From NCBI GenBank assembly GCA_900543715.1, contig UQSX01000009.1, forward strand, positions 1 through 64,000: DNA of 64,000 nucleotides, written 5' to 3'. Below the pieces are notes generated by a model that made no database searches, was not told the origin of the DNA, and saw only the letters and a list, made by a program, of their open reading frames with translations. The stretch's first letter is position 1. The number at the start of each line of letters is the position of its first letter. The stretch is from an uncultured Blautia sp. GTDB taxonomy: Bacteria; Bacillota; Clostridia; Lachnospirales; Lachnospiraceae. Shown here in pieces: positions 52,584-61,290 of this stretch. The position numbers were made by a program, and so were the translations under genes.

Positions 52584-53448
52584 TTGCGCTCCTCCTCTTC
52601 ACCAGTGAGAATAACAGGTTAATGATCAGAATAAATACAAAGAGTACAACCGCTGTAGCGATCAGGGCCTCTCTGTGAAGGTCTGTGGCATATCCCATCT
52701 CCATAACGATATTAGAAGTCAGGGTACGGACACCTTCAAAAATTCCCTTTGGCATACGTGGCTGGTTTCCGGCGATCATGATAACTGCCATGGTCTCGCC
52801 GATAGCTCTTCCGATTCCCAGAATGATCCCGGCCATGATACCTGATTTTGCTGCAGGTACGATGGTACAGAACACACTTCTCTCATGGGTAGCCCCCAGA
52901 GCCAGGGAACCTTCATAATAGCTGTTTGGCACCGCACGGATAGAAGATTCTCCCACGCTGATGATGGTAGGAAGGATCATGATCCCCAGCATTACGGAAG
53001 CTGTAAACATGCTGGATCCGTTTCCTCCGAATCCCAGAGTCTGTCCGAAGAAATTCCGGACAAAAGGTACCAGCACCACCATACCAAAGAAACCATATAC
53101 AACTGAAGGAATACCTGCCAGCAGATCAACTGCAGGCTTCATAAATCTGTAAATAGATTTCGGACAGAATCTTGCCATAAAAATAGCTGTCAGAAGTCCG
53201 ATAGGAACACCGATGACGATGGCTCCTGCTGTTACATAAATACTTCCCAGAATGAAGGGAAGGATTCCATACAGATCATTTCCCGGTTTCCATGTCTCCC
53301 CCAGCAGAAAATTAAAAACTCCTATTTTGCCAATGGCAGGTACGCCATTGGCAAATAGGAATGCACAAATCAAAATTACTGCCAGGATGGAAGCGCATGC
53401 ACATACCAGAAACACATATTTCATAACTGTTTCTTTAACGTCTTTCAT
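52576..53448 (-). CDS. pstC: Phosphate ABC transporter permease PstC
   Basis: 290 residues, six helices. YVFLVCACASILAVILICAFL at the N-terminus; EAA-like loop SSIRAVPNSYYEGSLALGATHERSV near 165-190; ILGIGRAIGETMAVIMIAGN near 206-225. Partner of PstA. Confidence 0.95.
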   Translation of the reverse strand: MKDVKETVMKYVFLVCACASILAVILICAFLFANGVPAIGKIGVFNFLLGETWKPGNDLYGILPFILGSIYVTAGAIVIGVPIGLLTAIFMARFCPKSIYRFMKPAVDLLAGIPSVVYGFFGMVVLVPFVRNFFGQTLGFGGNGSSMFTASVMLGIMILPTIISVGESSIRAVPNSYYEGSLALGATHERSVFCTIVPAAKSGIMAGIILGIGRAIGETMAVIMIAGNQPRMPKGIFEGVRTLTSNIVMEMGYATDLHREALIATAVVLFVFILIINLLFSLVKRRSANG

Positions 53449-53485
53449 TGTACTTTGCTCCTACTCCTCTTTTTTCAGATTACGA

Positions 53486-54418
53486 TTACTGAAGATCTTC
53501 CCAGTTTGTAACCTCTCCCGTATAAATCTGTTTTACCTGATCAGATGTGATATCTGTCATGCTGTTTTCATTGTTTACGATAATTGCGATACCGTCAATA
53601 GCGATTTGAGTTCCTGTAACGCCTTCAGATGTCTCTGTATCTTTCAGTTCTCTGGAAGCCATACCGATATCACAGATACCGCTGATAGTAGATTCTACAC
53701 CAGTTGTAGAGTCGCTTGTCTGGATCTCGATAGAAGCGTTTGGATTTACAGCTTCATATCCTTCTTTCAGTTTTTCCATTACAGGAGATACAGAAGAGGA
53801 TCCTGCAACTACTACGCTGCCTTCCGGTGATGTTCCTGCATAAGCTTCTGCCGCATCATCTACAGGAATATAATCTTCTCCTACAATAGCCTGTCCGTCA
53901 GAGCTGAGGATATAATCAACAAAATCCTGAGCCACATCGCTGAGACTGTCACCTGTTACAATATTGAAAGGACGGGATACTTTGTATGTACCGTTCTTTA
54001 CATTCTCAGCAGATGCTTCAGCTCCATCTACTTTCAGAGCTTTTACGCTGTCATCTAAGGAACCAAGGGAAATATAACCGATAGCCTGAGGATCCTGAGC
54101 AACACCTGTCATCATAACGGCGGTGCTGTTTGTTACCTGGGCGTCTACGGTAGTGTTATCTACTTTTTCCCCATCAGCATTCTCTTCCTCTACACCGAAC
54201 AGCTCTACAAAAGCTCCTCTTGTACCGGAACCTTCCTCACGGGAAAGTACGGAAATTGTTCCGCTTGGTGCGGAAGCATCAGAACCGCTGTCAGAAGATG
54301 CACTGTCTTCTGTTGTTGTACTGTCTGAACTGCTGCTGCCTGAATCGCTTGAACCGCAGGCTGCCATGCTGAATACCATTGCTCCCATTAATACTGCTGC
54401 TAATACTTTCTTCTTCAT
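53486..54418 (-). CDS. pstS: Phosphate-binding lipoprotein PstS, circularly permuted
   Basis: 310 residues. Lipoprotein signal with lipobox SMAAC (Cys 21) and a Ser/Asp-rich linker to about 52. The order of the rest is unusual. The half that is normally C-terminal comes first (SREEGSGTRGAF 59-70, IGYISLGSLDDSVKALKVDG 113-132, then the FVDYILSSDGQAIV end at 166-179). The half that is normally N-terminal comes after it (VVVAGSSSVSPVMEKLKEGY 202-221, DIGMASRELKD 250-260, IVNNENS), ending TGEVTNWEDLQ, where an ordinary PstS continues into SREEGSGTR. Both ligand-loop motifs are intact, so phosphate binding is expected. It leads the operon behind a Pho box. Confidence 0.9.
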   Translation of the reverse strand: MKKKVLAAVLMGAMVFSMAACGSSDSGSSSSDSTTTEDSASSDSGSDASAPSGTISVLSREEGSGTRGAFVELFGVEEENADGEKVDNTTVDAQVTNSTAVMMTGVAQDPQAIGYISLGSLDDSVKALKVDGAEASAENVKNGTYKVSRPFNIVTGDSLSDVAQDFVDYILSSDGQAIVGEDYIPVDDAAEAYAGTSPEGSVVVAGSSSVSPVMEKLKEGYEAVNPNASIEIQTSDSTTGVESTISGICDIGMASRELKDTETSEGVTGTQIAIDGIAIIVNNENSMTDITSDQVKQIYTGEVTNWEDLQ

Positions 54419-54515
54419 TATTATACTCGCTCCTTGTGTTTGCTTTTTGCTTTCTTGATTTATTTTTGACAGGATTAAATATAAAGAAGTTTTGTAAAAT
54501 CACCAATCTTCTTTC

Positions 54516-54532
54516 TGTTAAATGTGTGTAAA
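54516..54532 (-). promoter_or_regulatory. Pho box upstream of pstS
   Basis: On the minus strand TTTACA-N5-TTAACA is a direct repeat with the 11-base period of PhoP/PhoB sites, about 100 bases before the pstS start. More TTTACA/TTAACA-like elements lie on both sides. Confidence 0.65.
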
Positions 54533-54557
54533 ATAGTTGTTTAACATTTTACAAATA

Positions 54558-55514
54558 TCATTTTACATTTGAATTTTCAAATTTAACATTTCCCTTTTTC
54601 CCTTGATTTATGTAATGTTTTCTATACTTTAAAGGAGAAAGTCCGTAGTATTGGCGGAATTTTTTTCCAAAGTAGCTGGGGTGACTGAAGCCGCTGCTGA
54701 TACAGATCTCTGTAATACTGTCATCTGTGTTGCGGAGCTTATAGGCCGCCTGCGAAAGCCGGTAAAAGGTCATATATTCCATGGGCGGCTGACCGGTTAT
54801 CTTCTGAAAACTACGGAAACATTCTGTCCGGCTGATGTTTGCCTGCCGGGCCATATCTTCTATAGTAATATAGTCTCCATAATGGACTTCTATATACTTC
54901 AGTATTTTCTTGACTCTCTGCTCATACTTGGTGTCAGAAGCTTTCTCCGCATAGATTCCTCTGTCCGGTTTCTCCTGACGGGCCAGTATGGCCCAGGCTC
55001 TGCTGAGGGCATTCCGCACCATAAGCTCGCTGTCCCATTTTTCTTCTTTACAGAAAATATAAACTTGTTTCAGACACTCCAGGACTTCTTTCTGCCAGTC
55101 AGTCTCCAATCTTAACACACAGCCCTTAAAATCCGGATCTTCCGCCATGGGTTTAACATATTTCTGATAGAGCAGGCCCCGCTCCTCCCCGGAAATAAAT
55201 TTGGGAGAAAATACAAAAGATACAGACCGTCCCCTGCAGTCACCACTATGGGTTCCGGCCATATGAAGGGCTCCGCAGTTTATAAAGATTCCCTCTCCTT
55301 TTTCCAGCACATACTGCTCTCCGTTGCTTCCGCACCGTATATTGCCTTCCAGCACCAGGAGAAACTCTGCCTCCTTATGCCAGTGCCATCCTTCCCCCTG
55401 AAGGGTTCTGTCCTCATTCATATAGCCCTGAAAAGGAAAATCTCTGGTGCCATGGACCTGGATCTCGAACATTGAATCATTTACAGAAAATTCCTCCGGC
55501 TTTATCAGAAGCAT
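54558..55514 (-). CDS. AraC-family transcriptional regulator with cupin sensor domain
   Basis: 318 residues. N-terminal cupin-like domain (GWHWHKEAEFLLVLEGNIRCG near 42-62; EKGEGIFINCGALHMAG) and two helix-turn-helix motifs at the C-terminus (ITIEDMARQANISRTECFRSF near 215-235; ITEICISSGFSHPSYFGKKFR near 268-288). Likely sugar-sensing. A short Lys/Asn tail follows the usual end. No obvious target except the divergent membrane-protein gene. Confidence 0.92.
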   Translation of the reverse strand: MLLIKPEEFSVNDSMFEIQVHGTRDFPFQGYMNEDRTLQGEGWHWHKEAEFLLVLEGNIRCGSNGEQYVLEKGEGIFINCGALHMAGTHSGDCRGRSVSFVFSPKFISGEERGLLYQKYVKPMAEDPDFKGCVLRLETDWQKEVLECLKQVYIFCKEEKWDSELMVRNALSRAWAILARQEKPDRGIYAEKASDTKYEQRVKKILKYIEVHYGDYITIEDMARQANISRTECFRSFQKITGQPPMEYMTFYRLSQAAYKLRNTDDSITEICISSGFSHPSYFGKKFRQYYGLSPLKYRKHYINQGKKGNVKFENSNVK

Positions 55515-55651
55515 TTTCGTCTCCTCCTTTTGGTACGATTTTAATATTTTTTGAAAGTATTGTAATAGATTTCTTTTTCTTTTTTCTTTACTCTATTCTA
55601 GCATGGATGTAAGCGGATTATAAATATTTTTGTATTTTGAGGGGAATTGTT

Positions 55652-56356
55652 ATGTCAATGGAATTTACATCAGAGAAATTAAGACGTGTGGTGATGACTG
55701 TGGCGGGAGTCACTGCCAGCGGCGTGGCCGTGGGATTTTTCAACTATTCTGCCTTTGGTATGGATCCTTTCCAGGTCCTGGCCCACGGACTTTGGAATCT
55801 GACGCCAATCGGCTACGGAACTTTCTATACCATATTCAGCCTGCTGCTTTTCGTATTTACCCTGGTCATGGACCGTAAAAAGATTGGTCTGGGAACAGTG
55901 ATCAATATGTTCCTTCTGGGATATATTACAGAGTTTTTTTCCTGGCTCTTTGCCACCCTGTTTCCAGGCGGAGGCTTTTTCTTCCGGCTCATTATGCTGC
56001 TGATCGGCATAACCATCATGTGTCTGGCCGCTTCTTTATATTTTACCGCCAATATGGGGGTATCCGTCTATGACGCCATAGCCCTGTGCCTGTCAGAACG
56101 TACCCCCATAAAATTCCAGTACTGCCGCATTGGCAGCGACGTTGTCTGTGTTGTGGTAGGATTTATCTTTGGGGCCCAGGTAGGTCTGGGAACGGTGATC
56201 ACCATGTTTTTCACAGGGCCCCTGATCCATGTTTTCCAGGAGATACTGGCCATTCCTCTTCTCAGGGGACGTAATCCTGTAGCTTACAATATCCGGAAGT
56301 TATATCTCCGTATTAAAAAGGCTCTAAGACAAAAATCTGCAGGCCGGCATATATAA
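55652..56356 (+). CDS. YczE/YyaS-like integral membrane protein
   Basis: 234 residues from ATG 55652 (GAGGGG upstream). Five helices and the family traits: NYSAFGMDPFQVLAHGLWN near 28-46, FTANMGVSVYDAIALCLSE near 130-148 and GAQVGLGTVITMFFTGPLIHVF near 180-201, the latter two repeating a G-xDP/GxG pattern. COG2364-type; function unknown. Divergent from the AraC gene, so possibly controlled by it. Confidence 0.85.
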   Translation: MSMEFTSEKLRRVVMTVAGVTASGVAVGFFNYSAFGMDPFQVLAHGLWNLTPIGYGTFYTIFSLLLFVFTLVMDRKKIGLGTVINMFLLGYITEFFSWLFATLFPGGGFFFRLIMLLIGITIMCLAASLYFTANMGVSVYDAIALCLSERTPIKFQYCRIGSDVVCVVVGFIFGAQVGLGTVITMFFTGPLIHVFQEILAIPLLRGRNPVAYNIRKLYLRIKKALRQKSAGRHI

Positions 56357-56421
56357 AAAGGCCAGTCCTCAGGAAAATCTTTCAAATGTAGAGAAATGAT
56401 CCTCCTGAGGGCTGGCCTTTT
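56356..56421. terminator. Bidirectional terminator
   Basis: A 19-bp stem (arms 56356-56374 and 56403-56421, one G-T pair) with A-run before and T-run after, lying between the YczE-like gene and the convergent ECF operon; it ends both. Confidence 0.88.
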
Positions 56422-56442
56422 CGTTTTACTTATTTATAAATA

Positions 56443-57801
56443 TTACGGCTCCAGAATCCCATATTTTTTCTTAATCCTGTCCAGCTTTCTCATAATGGGA
56501 TTTCCCAGCACCGCAAGAAATACCACTGAGGCCGTTGCATGTATCATATTCATAGGAAAACCGCTGATATAAGCGGCCAGAAAAGCGGTCTCCTGTACAG
56601 CTCCCAGTCCCATAAATACACTGGCCGTATCCATGAGAAATCCATAAATGATCAGTGTAGACAATCCTCCGTAGATACACAGCCACAATGTGAAATGTTT
56701 CCATTTTCCCCGTTTTCTTCGAAAGATCAATCCTGCCAGAAATCCGATGATGCCAAAGGAAAACATCTGCCATGGAGTCCATGGCCCTTGCCCGAAGAAA
56801 AAGTTGGAAGCAAATCCTGCCAGGGCGCCTGTGAGGAATCCTGCTTCTGCCCCCAGACTGACTCCGGTAATAATCACAATAGCCGCTGTAGGTTTAAACT
56901 GAGGCAGCATAAAGAACGCTGTCCTGCCTGCTACTCCAAGTCCTGCCATAACGGCGATTACTACCACCTCCCTGGCCTGAGGCCTCCGATTCTCAAATAC
57001 GAAAAAAAACGGCAGCATGGATAAAATGATCACACACAGGGAAATAAAGTAATCACTTCTGTCATTGAGGAAAAAGATGCCAAAGAGGATCACACCAGGT
57101 ATAGCTGTGAAGATAAGGATAAAGGCCAGGATCGTTCTCTTTCCGATTCCCTGATCTTTTGTCTCTCTTCTGTCCTGATAGAACTCGGCGGCATACTCTT
57201 TCCTGGTATCCAGCAATTTTCGGAGAAAAGGGATCAGAAGGACTGCCAGGAGGATCTGCAGATAGGCTGCTGCCGTAAGCTGCACATGGCTGTAAAGAGT
57301 CAGATTAGCAAAGCTGTTCTCTCTCCCTTCCAATATATTTAAAGCCATGTTCGTATCCGTCACCCAGGCAAAAGCAGCCCCTGTCAAAAAAGCATTCCAC
57401 AGAAAAGCAATCCGGCCAAAACCTGCTGCTCTTACCTTTTTCCAGAATGCCAGAATGATGAAAAGCACCCCCAGAAGAATCCCTGCTGCCATTCCCAGAC
57501 GCAGCAGAGCTGCTGTCTGCTCTGCTGCCCTGGTCATAGTCTCCGGCACCGGATATGCCCAGGCAATGCCGGCAGCCGTCTCTTCCAGTTTCCACAGCAT
57601 GCCGGCTGAAGAATAGGGGGAATACTTCAGGTCCGGCACAGAAACCCAGCGGAAGCACAGCATAGATAAAATTTCCGCTGTCATAGCAATAACCGGCAGC
57701 ATAGCCTGGGTATCCATTCCTTTTGCCATTTCCCGGTCCTGGGCTTCCTTCCTGGCAAACTTTTCTCTGTTGTTGTCTTTTTGTCTTGCTATTTCCGGCA
57801 T
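56443..57801 (-). CDS. ECF transporter S component with long N-terminal membrane extension
   Basis: 452 residues from ATG 57801, which overlaps the ATPase stop by 13 bases and has AAAGGATGTGA upstream. Residues ~35-240 hold four to five helices of no known family (LLRLGMAAGILLGVLFIILAF; YLQILLAVLLIPFLRKLL). Residues ~245-440 look like a complete S component (AVMAGLGVAGRTAFFMLPQF; GVSLGAEAGFLTGALAGFASNFFFGQG; FGIIGFLAGLIFRRKRGKW). Last gene of the operon with EcfT, EcfAA' and two surface proteins. Substrate not shown by sequence alone. Confidence 0.8.
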   Translation of the reverse strand: MPEIARQKDNNREKFARKEAQDREMAKGMDTQAMLPVIAMTAEILSMLCFRWVSVPDLKYSPYSSAGMLWKLEETAAGIAWAYPVPETMTRAAEQTAALLRLGMAAGILLGVLFIILAFWKKVRAAGFGRIAFLWNAFLTGAAFAWVTDTNMALNILEGRENSFANLTLYSHVQLTAAAYLQILLAVLLIPFLRKLLDTRKEYAAEFYQDRRETKDQGIGKRTILAFILIFTAIPGVILFGIFFLNDRSDYFISLCVIILSMLPFFFVFENRRPQAREVVVIAVMAGLGVAGRTAFFMLPQFKPTAAIVIITGVSLGAEAGFLTGALAGFASNFFFGQGPWTPWQMFSFGIIGFLAGLIFRRKRGKWKHFTLWLCIYGGLSTLIIYGFLMDTASVFMGLGAVQETAFLAAYISGFPMNMIHATASVVFLAVLGNPIMRKLDRIKKKYGILEP

Positions 57802-59453
57802 CTTTCGATCACATCCTTTGCTGTCACCACCTCCGGACACCATTTCCTGGCCATCCGGTTTGCGGCTGTAGTATAAAAGCTGTTTCCCATAAAAAATTCC
57901 CTGGCCGGCTTGCTTGTCACTGCACTTCCATAAAAGAACATGGCACAGGTATCCCCAAATTCTGCACAAAATTCTATGTCATGGGAGACCATCAGTATAG
58001 TTCTCCCTTCTGCCGTAAGTTCTTTTAATATCCCGGCCAGTTTCTGTTTATAAAAGCCGTCCATTCCTTTGGTAGGCTCATCCAGAAGGATGATCTCCGG
58101 GTCCAGTAGGAGCACTTTAGCCAGAGCTGCTCTCTGCTGTTCTCCTCCCGACAGATCATAGGGATGGGTATTCAGCAGATGACGGATTTCCGTCTTTTCA
58201 ATAACCTCTTCCATCCGGTTTCGATCTCCATGTCTGCCGGCCATTTCCCGCAGATCCTCTTCCACAGTATCCTTCACAAAGAGGCACTGGGGGTTTTGAG
58301 GCAGGATTCCCAAAAGAGAACCAAACAGTTCCTGCTCTCTGTATTTACTGATATCTTTTCCTTTTAGAAATATCTTCCCCCTGTATGGTTTCCGAAGCCT
58401 GCCAATGAGATTCAGGGTGGTGGTTTTTCCTGTTCCGTTTCCTCCCATAAGGCAGAACAATTCCCCTTTTTTTACCTGCATATTCAAATCCCTTACCACA
58501 TCCGGAAGGTCTTTCTCATACCGGAACCAAACGTCCCGTATTTCAATAACAGGTGTTTCCTTTTCTTTTTTCTCTCTTTTTCCACGCTGCTTTCTCTCCC
58601 CTTCATTTTCCGTCTCCTGTACAGGCTCCGGCCTGGGGAATTTCTGAAGCCATTCTCTGCCTTCCCGGACGGTTACCGGAGATTTTCCCTTGCCGCCCAG
58701 GGCGTCAAAAATACGCATGGGAACCGGCATAGCCTGGAACATATCGTTTCCGTGAAGTTTCTCCCCCAGATACTCCGGAGGCGCCATAGCCAGGATCTTC
58801 CCGTCTTCCATGACCATGACCCTGTCTGCATAAGACAGTACTTCCTCCAGCCTGTGCTCAATGAGTACAATGGAGGTTCCCAGTTCCGCATTGATCTTCC
58901 GCAGTGTAGCCAGGAAATCTCCCGCCGCCAGAGGATCCAGCTGAGATGTGGGCTCGTCCAATACCAGTATATCCGGCTGCATAGCCATCACCGCCGCCAG
59001 ATTTAAAAGCTGTTTCTGTCCTCCGGACAGTTCGTCCACCTTTTTCATAAACCAGGTCTGTATTCCGAAAAAGCTGGCCATCTCTGCTACCCGCAGGCGG
59101 ATAGTACCTGTATCATATCCCAGGTTTTCCAGTCCAAAGGCCAGTTCATGCCATACCTTGTCTGTAACGATCTGATTATCGGGACTCTGGAGCACATATC
59201 CAATACGGGCCCCCTGTTCCCGGACAGAGACTTCGTTGAGAACCCTTCCGTCAAAAAGTATTTTTCCTGTACGGGTGCCAAAAGGTGCCATCGCAGTCTT
59301 AAAATGCCGCAGAAGGGTAGATTTTCCGCAGCCGGATTTCCCGCAGATTACCAGAAACTCCCCTTCTTCCACTGAGAAATTCAGGTCTTCCAGAGCTGGT
59401 TCCTCCTGGCCGGGATATGTAAATGTCAGATTTTTGATCTCAAAGAGCGCCAT
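57789..59453 (-). CDS. ECF transporter ATPase, two ABC domains in one chain (second module)
   Basis: 554 residues from ATG 59453 (GGAGG 7 bases ahead). Domain 1: [15 protein letters not shown] near 37-51, LSGGQKQLLNLAAV, LVLDEPTSQLD. A Glu/Lys linker follows. Domain 2: GGNGTGKTTTLNLIG near 336-350, DLSGGEQQRAALAKV, LLDEPTKGMD. Same architecture as the ATPase at 45114 but clearly diverged. Overlaps EcfT by 28 bases. Confidence 0.94.
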   Translation of the reverse strand: MALFEIKNLTFTYPGQEEPALEDLNFSVEEGEFLVICGKSGCGKSTLLRHFKTAMAPFGTRTGKILFDGRVLNEVSVREQGARIGYVLQSPDNQIVTDKVWHELAFGLENLGYDTGTIRLRVAEMASFFGIQTWFMKKVDELSGGQKQLLNLAAVMAMQPDILVLDEPTSQLDPLAAGDFLATLRKINAELGTSIVLIEHRLEEVLSYADRVMVMEDGKILAMAPPEYLGEKLHGNDMFQAMPVPMRIFDALGGKGKSPVTVREGREWLQKFPRPEPVQETENEGERKQRGKREKKEKETPVIEIRDVWFRYEKDLPDVVRDLNMQVKKGELFCLMGGNGTGKTTTLNLIGRLRKPYRGKIFLKGKDISKYREQELFGSLLGILPQNPQCLFVKDTVEEDLREMAGRHGDRNRMEEVIEKTEIRHLLNTHPYDLSGGEQQRAALAKVLLLDPEIILLDEPTKGMDGFYKQKLAGILKELTAEGRTILMVSHDIEFCAEFGDTCAMFFYGSAVTSKPAREFFMGNSFYTTAANRMARKWCPEVVTAKDVIERCRK

Positions 59454-60313
59454 CGCAAGTCCTCCACAATATTCAAGATTAAGGGCAGGATACACAGAAG
59501 CCCATACAGCCCGTAGGTCAGCACTGCTGCCGGTGTAACCTTATTCATAGTAAACACTGGAAAGTATAGGATGTGGATCTTTTCAGCCCCGATCCCTGCC
59601 AGAAGCAGCCCGAAAACTCCTGCCAAAAACAGCAGAAGGCAGCCGTCTCTTCTGTCAAATCGGTAAATTGAAAAATTTGTCCTTCCCCGAAGTCCATAAG
59701 CTCTTGATTTCATAGAGTCTGCTGTCTCTACGGAATTTTCCAGGGCCCAGGTGGTGGTAATAGAAAGAATCTTCAGTCCATGAAGGGCCCTCTCCCATAT
59801 CCTGCCGTTGTTTACATTCCGTCCTATGCATTGCTGCGCCTGGGCTACTCTTTTGATCTGTCCTGTAAATCTTGGAACAAACCGCAGACACATGGACAAA
59901 AGCAGAGAAAAGGCAGGGATGACCCGTCCGAAAAGATACATGAACTTATCTGAAGTCATAACCTCGTGGAATGCAGAAAACCAGGAAACCACACAGGCCA
60001 GCATGGTACCGGAACCGATCCCATATAAGATGGACTCCAGAGTAATCGGATTTCCGTTATCCAGATAAAAAAGTATGGTGGCTCCCTCATGACTGAACAT
60101 AGGATTAATGACCATCATTACAAGGCAGGCCGGCAGCATTCCAAAAACAAAGACTTTCACCGTCTTTCTGCCTTTTAAATAGATAGAATAGGCCAGCGAA
60201 CCGGCCAGGGACAGCGCCAGCAGGACCGGGTGCATATAAAACATAGAAATCCCTATGACCAGGACAAAATAAACGAAGTTTATCAGAGGGTGATATTCTG
60301 AAAAAGTATCCAT
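59426..60313 (-). CDS. ECF transporter transmembrane subunit EcfT (second module)
   Basis: 295 residues from ATG 60313 (AGGAGA 6 bases ahead). Helices LINFVYFVLVIGISMFYM and LLLSMCLRFVPRFTGQIKRVA; the coupling segment SMKSRAYGLRGRTNFSIY near 223-240 has the Arg-Gly pattern of EcfT. Separated from the DUF4430 gene by a hairpin. Confidence 0.9.
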   Translation of the reverse strand: MDTFSEYHPLINFVYFVLVIGISMFYMHPVLLALSLAGSLAYSIYLKGRKTVKVFVFGMLPACLVMMVINPMFSHEGATILFYLDNGNPITLESILYGIGSGTMLACVVSWFSAFHEVMTSDKFMYLFGRVIPAFSLLLSMCLRFVPRFTGQIKRVAQAQQCIGRNVNNGRIWERALHGLKILSITTTWALENSVETADSMKSRAYGLRGRTNFSIYRFDRRDGCLLLFLAGVFGLLLAGIGAEKIHILYFPVFTMNKVTPAAVLTYGLYGLLCILPLILNIVEDLRWRSLRSKI

Positions 60314-60339
60314 ATTCATTCTCCTAAATAGATAAAGAT

Positions 60340-60367
60340 TTGGGCGCTCCTGTTTCGGAACGCCCAA
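60340..60367 (-). other. Hairpin between the DUF4430 and EcfT genes
   Basis: TTGGGCG and CGCCCAA, with inner TCC/GGA, form a stem of 7-10 bp in the 59-base gap between the two genes. On the minus strand it is followed by ATCTTTATCTATTT, too weak for a full terminator. It could allow partial read-through or protect the upstream mRNA, giving more surface protein than transporter. Confidence 0.5.
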
Positions 60368-60372
60368 GGCTC

Positions 60373-61290
60373 TTACCGCTGCCACTCAGATGCATCCCGG
60401 CCAAGGTCCCGGCCAAGATCACAGGTATAATGCCATTCGATCACATCTCCCTGCTGTACCTGGTAACGGCTGCACCCATAATTGGGATACCACCCATTGA
60501 CACAGTACATCCAGCCGGACCACCGTCCGCAGTCAAACTCATAAAGATTGTTGATCCCTTCTACATACACGCTGTTGTACATGGCTGAAAAACTGGATTC
60601 CATGTGTATCCGGCTGTTCTGCATTTCTCTGAGCAGTACGTCATAGACAGATTCTCCTTCATAGAAAGTTACTGTAGTAGTGTCATAGATCACTCCATCA
60701 GAAGGGACCAGGGATTCTTTTCCCTCTGTGAGATTTTCCATATTATTCAGGATCGTGGAGCACTCTACCAGCAGTGTGCAGGTCAGGGGGCTGTCCGTAT
60801 TGACCTGGGCGTCCTGAGGCTCTACAGGCTGAGGCATCCCTTCTGGTATGGGATCTGTATAATAGTTCTCAGCACTTGCCTCTTCACTGACAGTCGCTCC
60901 GTTTTGGCTTCCGCTTTCTCCCGCCTCAGTACTTTCTTCTGAAACTTCCCCGCTGCTTTGCGCTTCTCCAGATGAAGCAGTCTCCCGGCTGGTATCTGCG
61001 GACGCTTTATATTTACTCAGATCCTCTTCCTGACCCTCTCCGTAATTCTCATCTACATAAGCTTCGTCAATATATTCCTGCTCTGCTTCCTGTTCTTCTT
61101 CAGTATTTCCAGTATCTTCTTCCTGGGAGTCTTCCTCTGTTTCTTTCTCCGGCTCCTCTGAAGAGGATGTCTGTACCTGATCTTCCTCTGAGGCTGCCTG
61201 AGCCGCAGAAGACTGGCAGCCGGAAAATACCATAGTGATCACCAGCAGAAAGCAGAGCAAAAAACTCTTTTTTCTCATACCCTTCCTCAT
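60373..61290 (-). CDS. DUF4430 lipoprotein (transcobalamin-like C-terminal domain)
   Basis: 305 residues. ATG 61290 overlaps the upstream stop (ATGA), with AAAGAGGAG ahead. Lipoprotein signal with lipobox VFSGC (Cys 25). An acidic Glu/Ser spacer follows to about 165, then the DUF4430 domain at about 168-297 with STILNNMENL, YEGESVYDVLLREM, GRWSGWMYCVNGWYPNYGCS and QGDVIEWHYTCDLGRDLG. This domain is the beta fold found at the C-terminus of transcobalamin and intrinsic factor. It has six cysteines (171, 177, 254, 263, 273, 290), enough for three disulfides. It would sit on the outer face of the membrane beside the partner barrel protein. Confidence 0.88.
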   Translation of the reverse strand: MRKGMRKKSFLLCFLLVITMVFSGCQSSAAQAASEEDQVQTSSSEEPEKETEEDSQEEDTGNTEEEQEAEQEYIDEAYVDENYGEGQEEDLSKYKASADTSRETASSGEAQSSGEVSEESTEAGESGSQNGATVSEEASAENYYTDPIPEGMPQPVEPQDAQVNTDSPLTCTLLVECSTILNNMENLTEGKESLVPSDGVIYDTTTVTFYEGESVYDVLLREMQNSRIHMESSFSAMYNSVYVEGINNLYEFDCGRWSGWMYCVNGWYPNYGCSRYQVQQGDVIEWHYTCDLGRDLGRDASEWQR

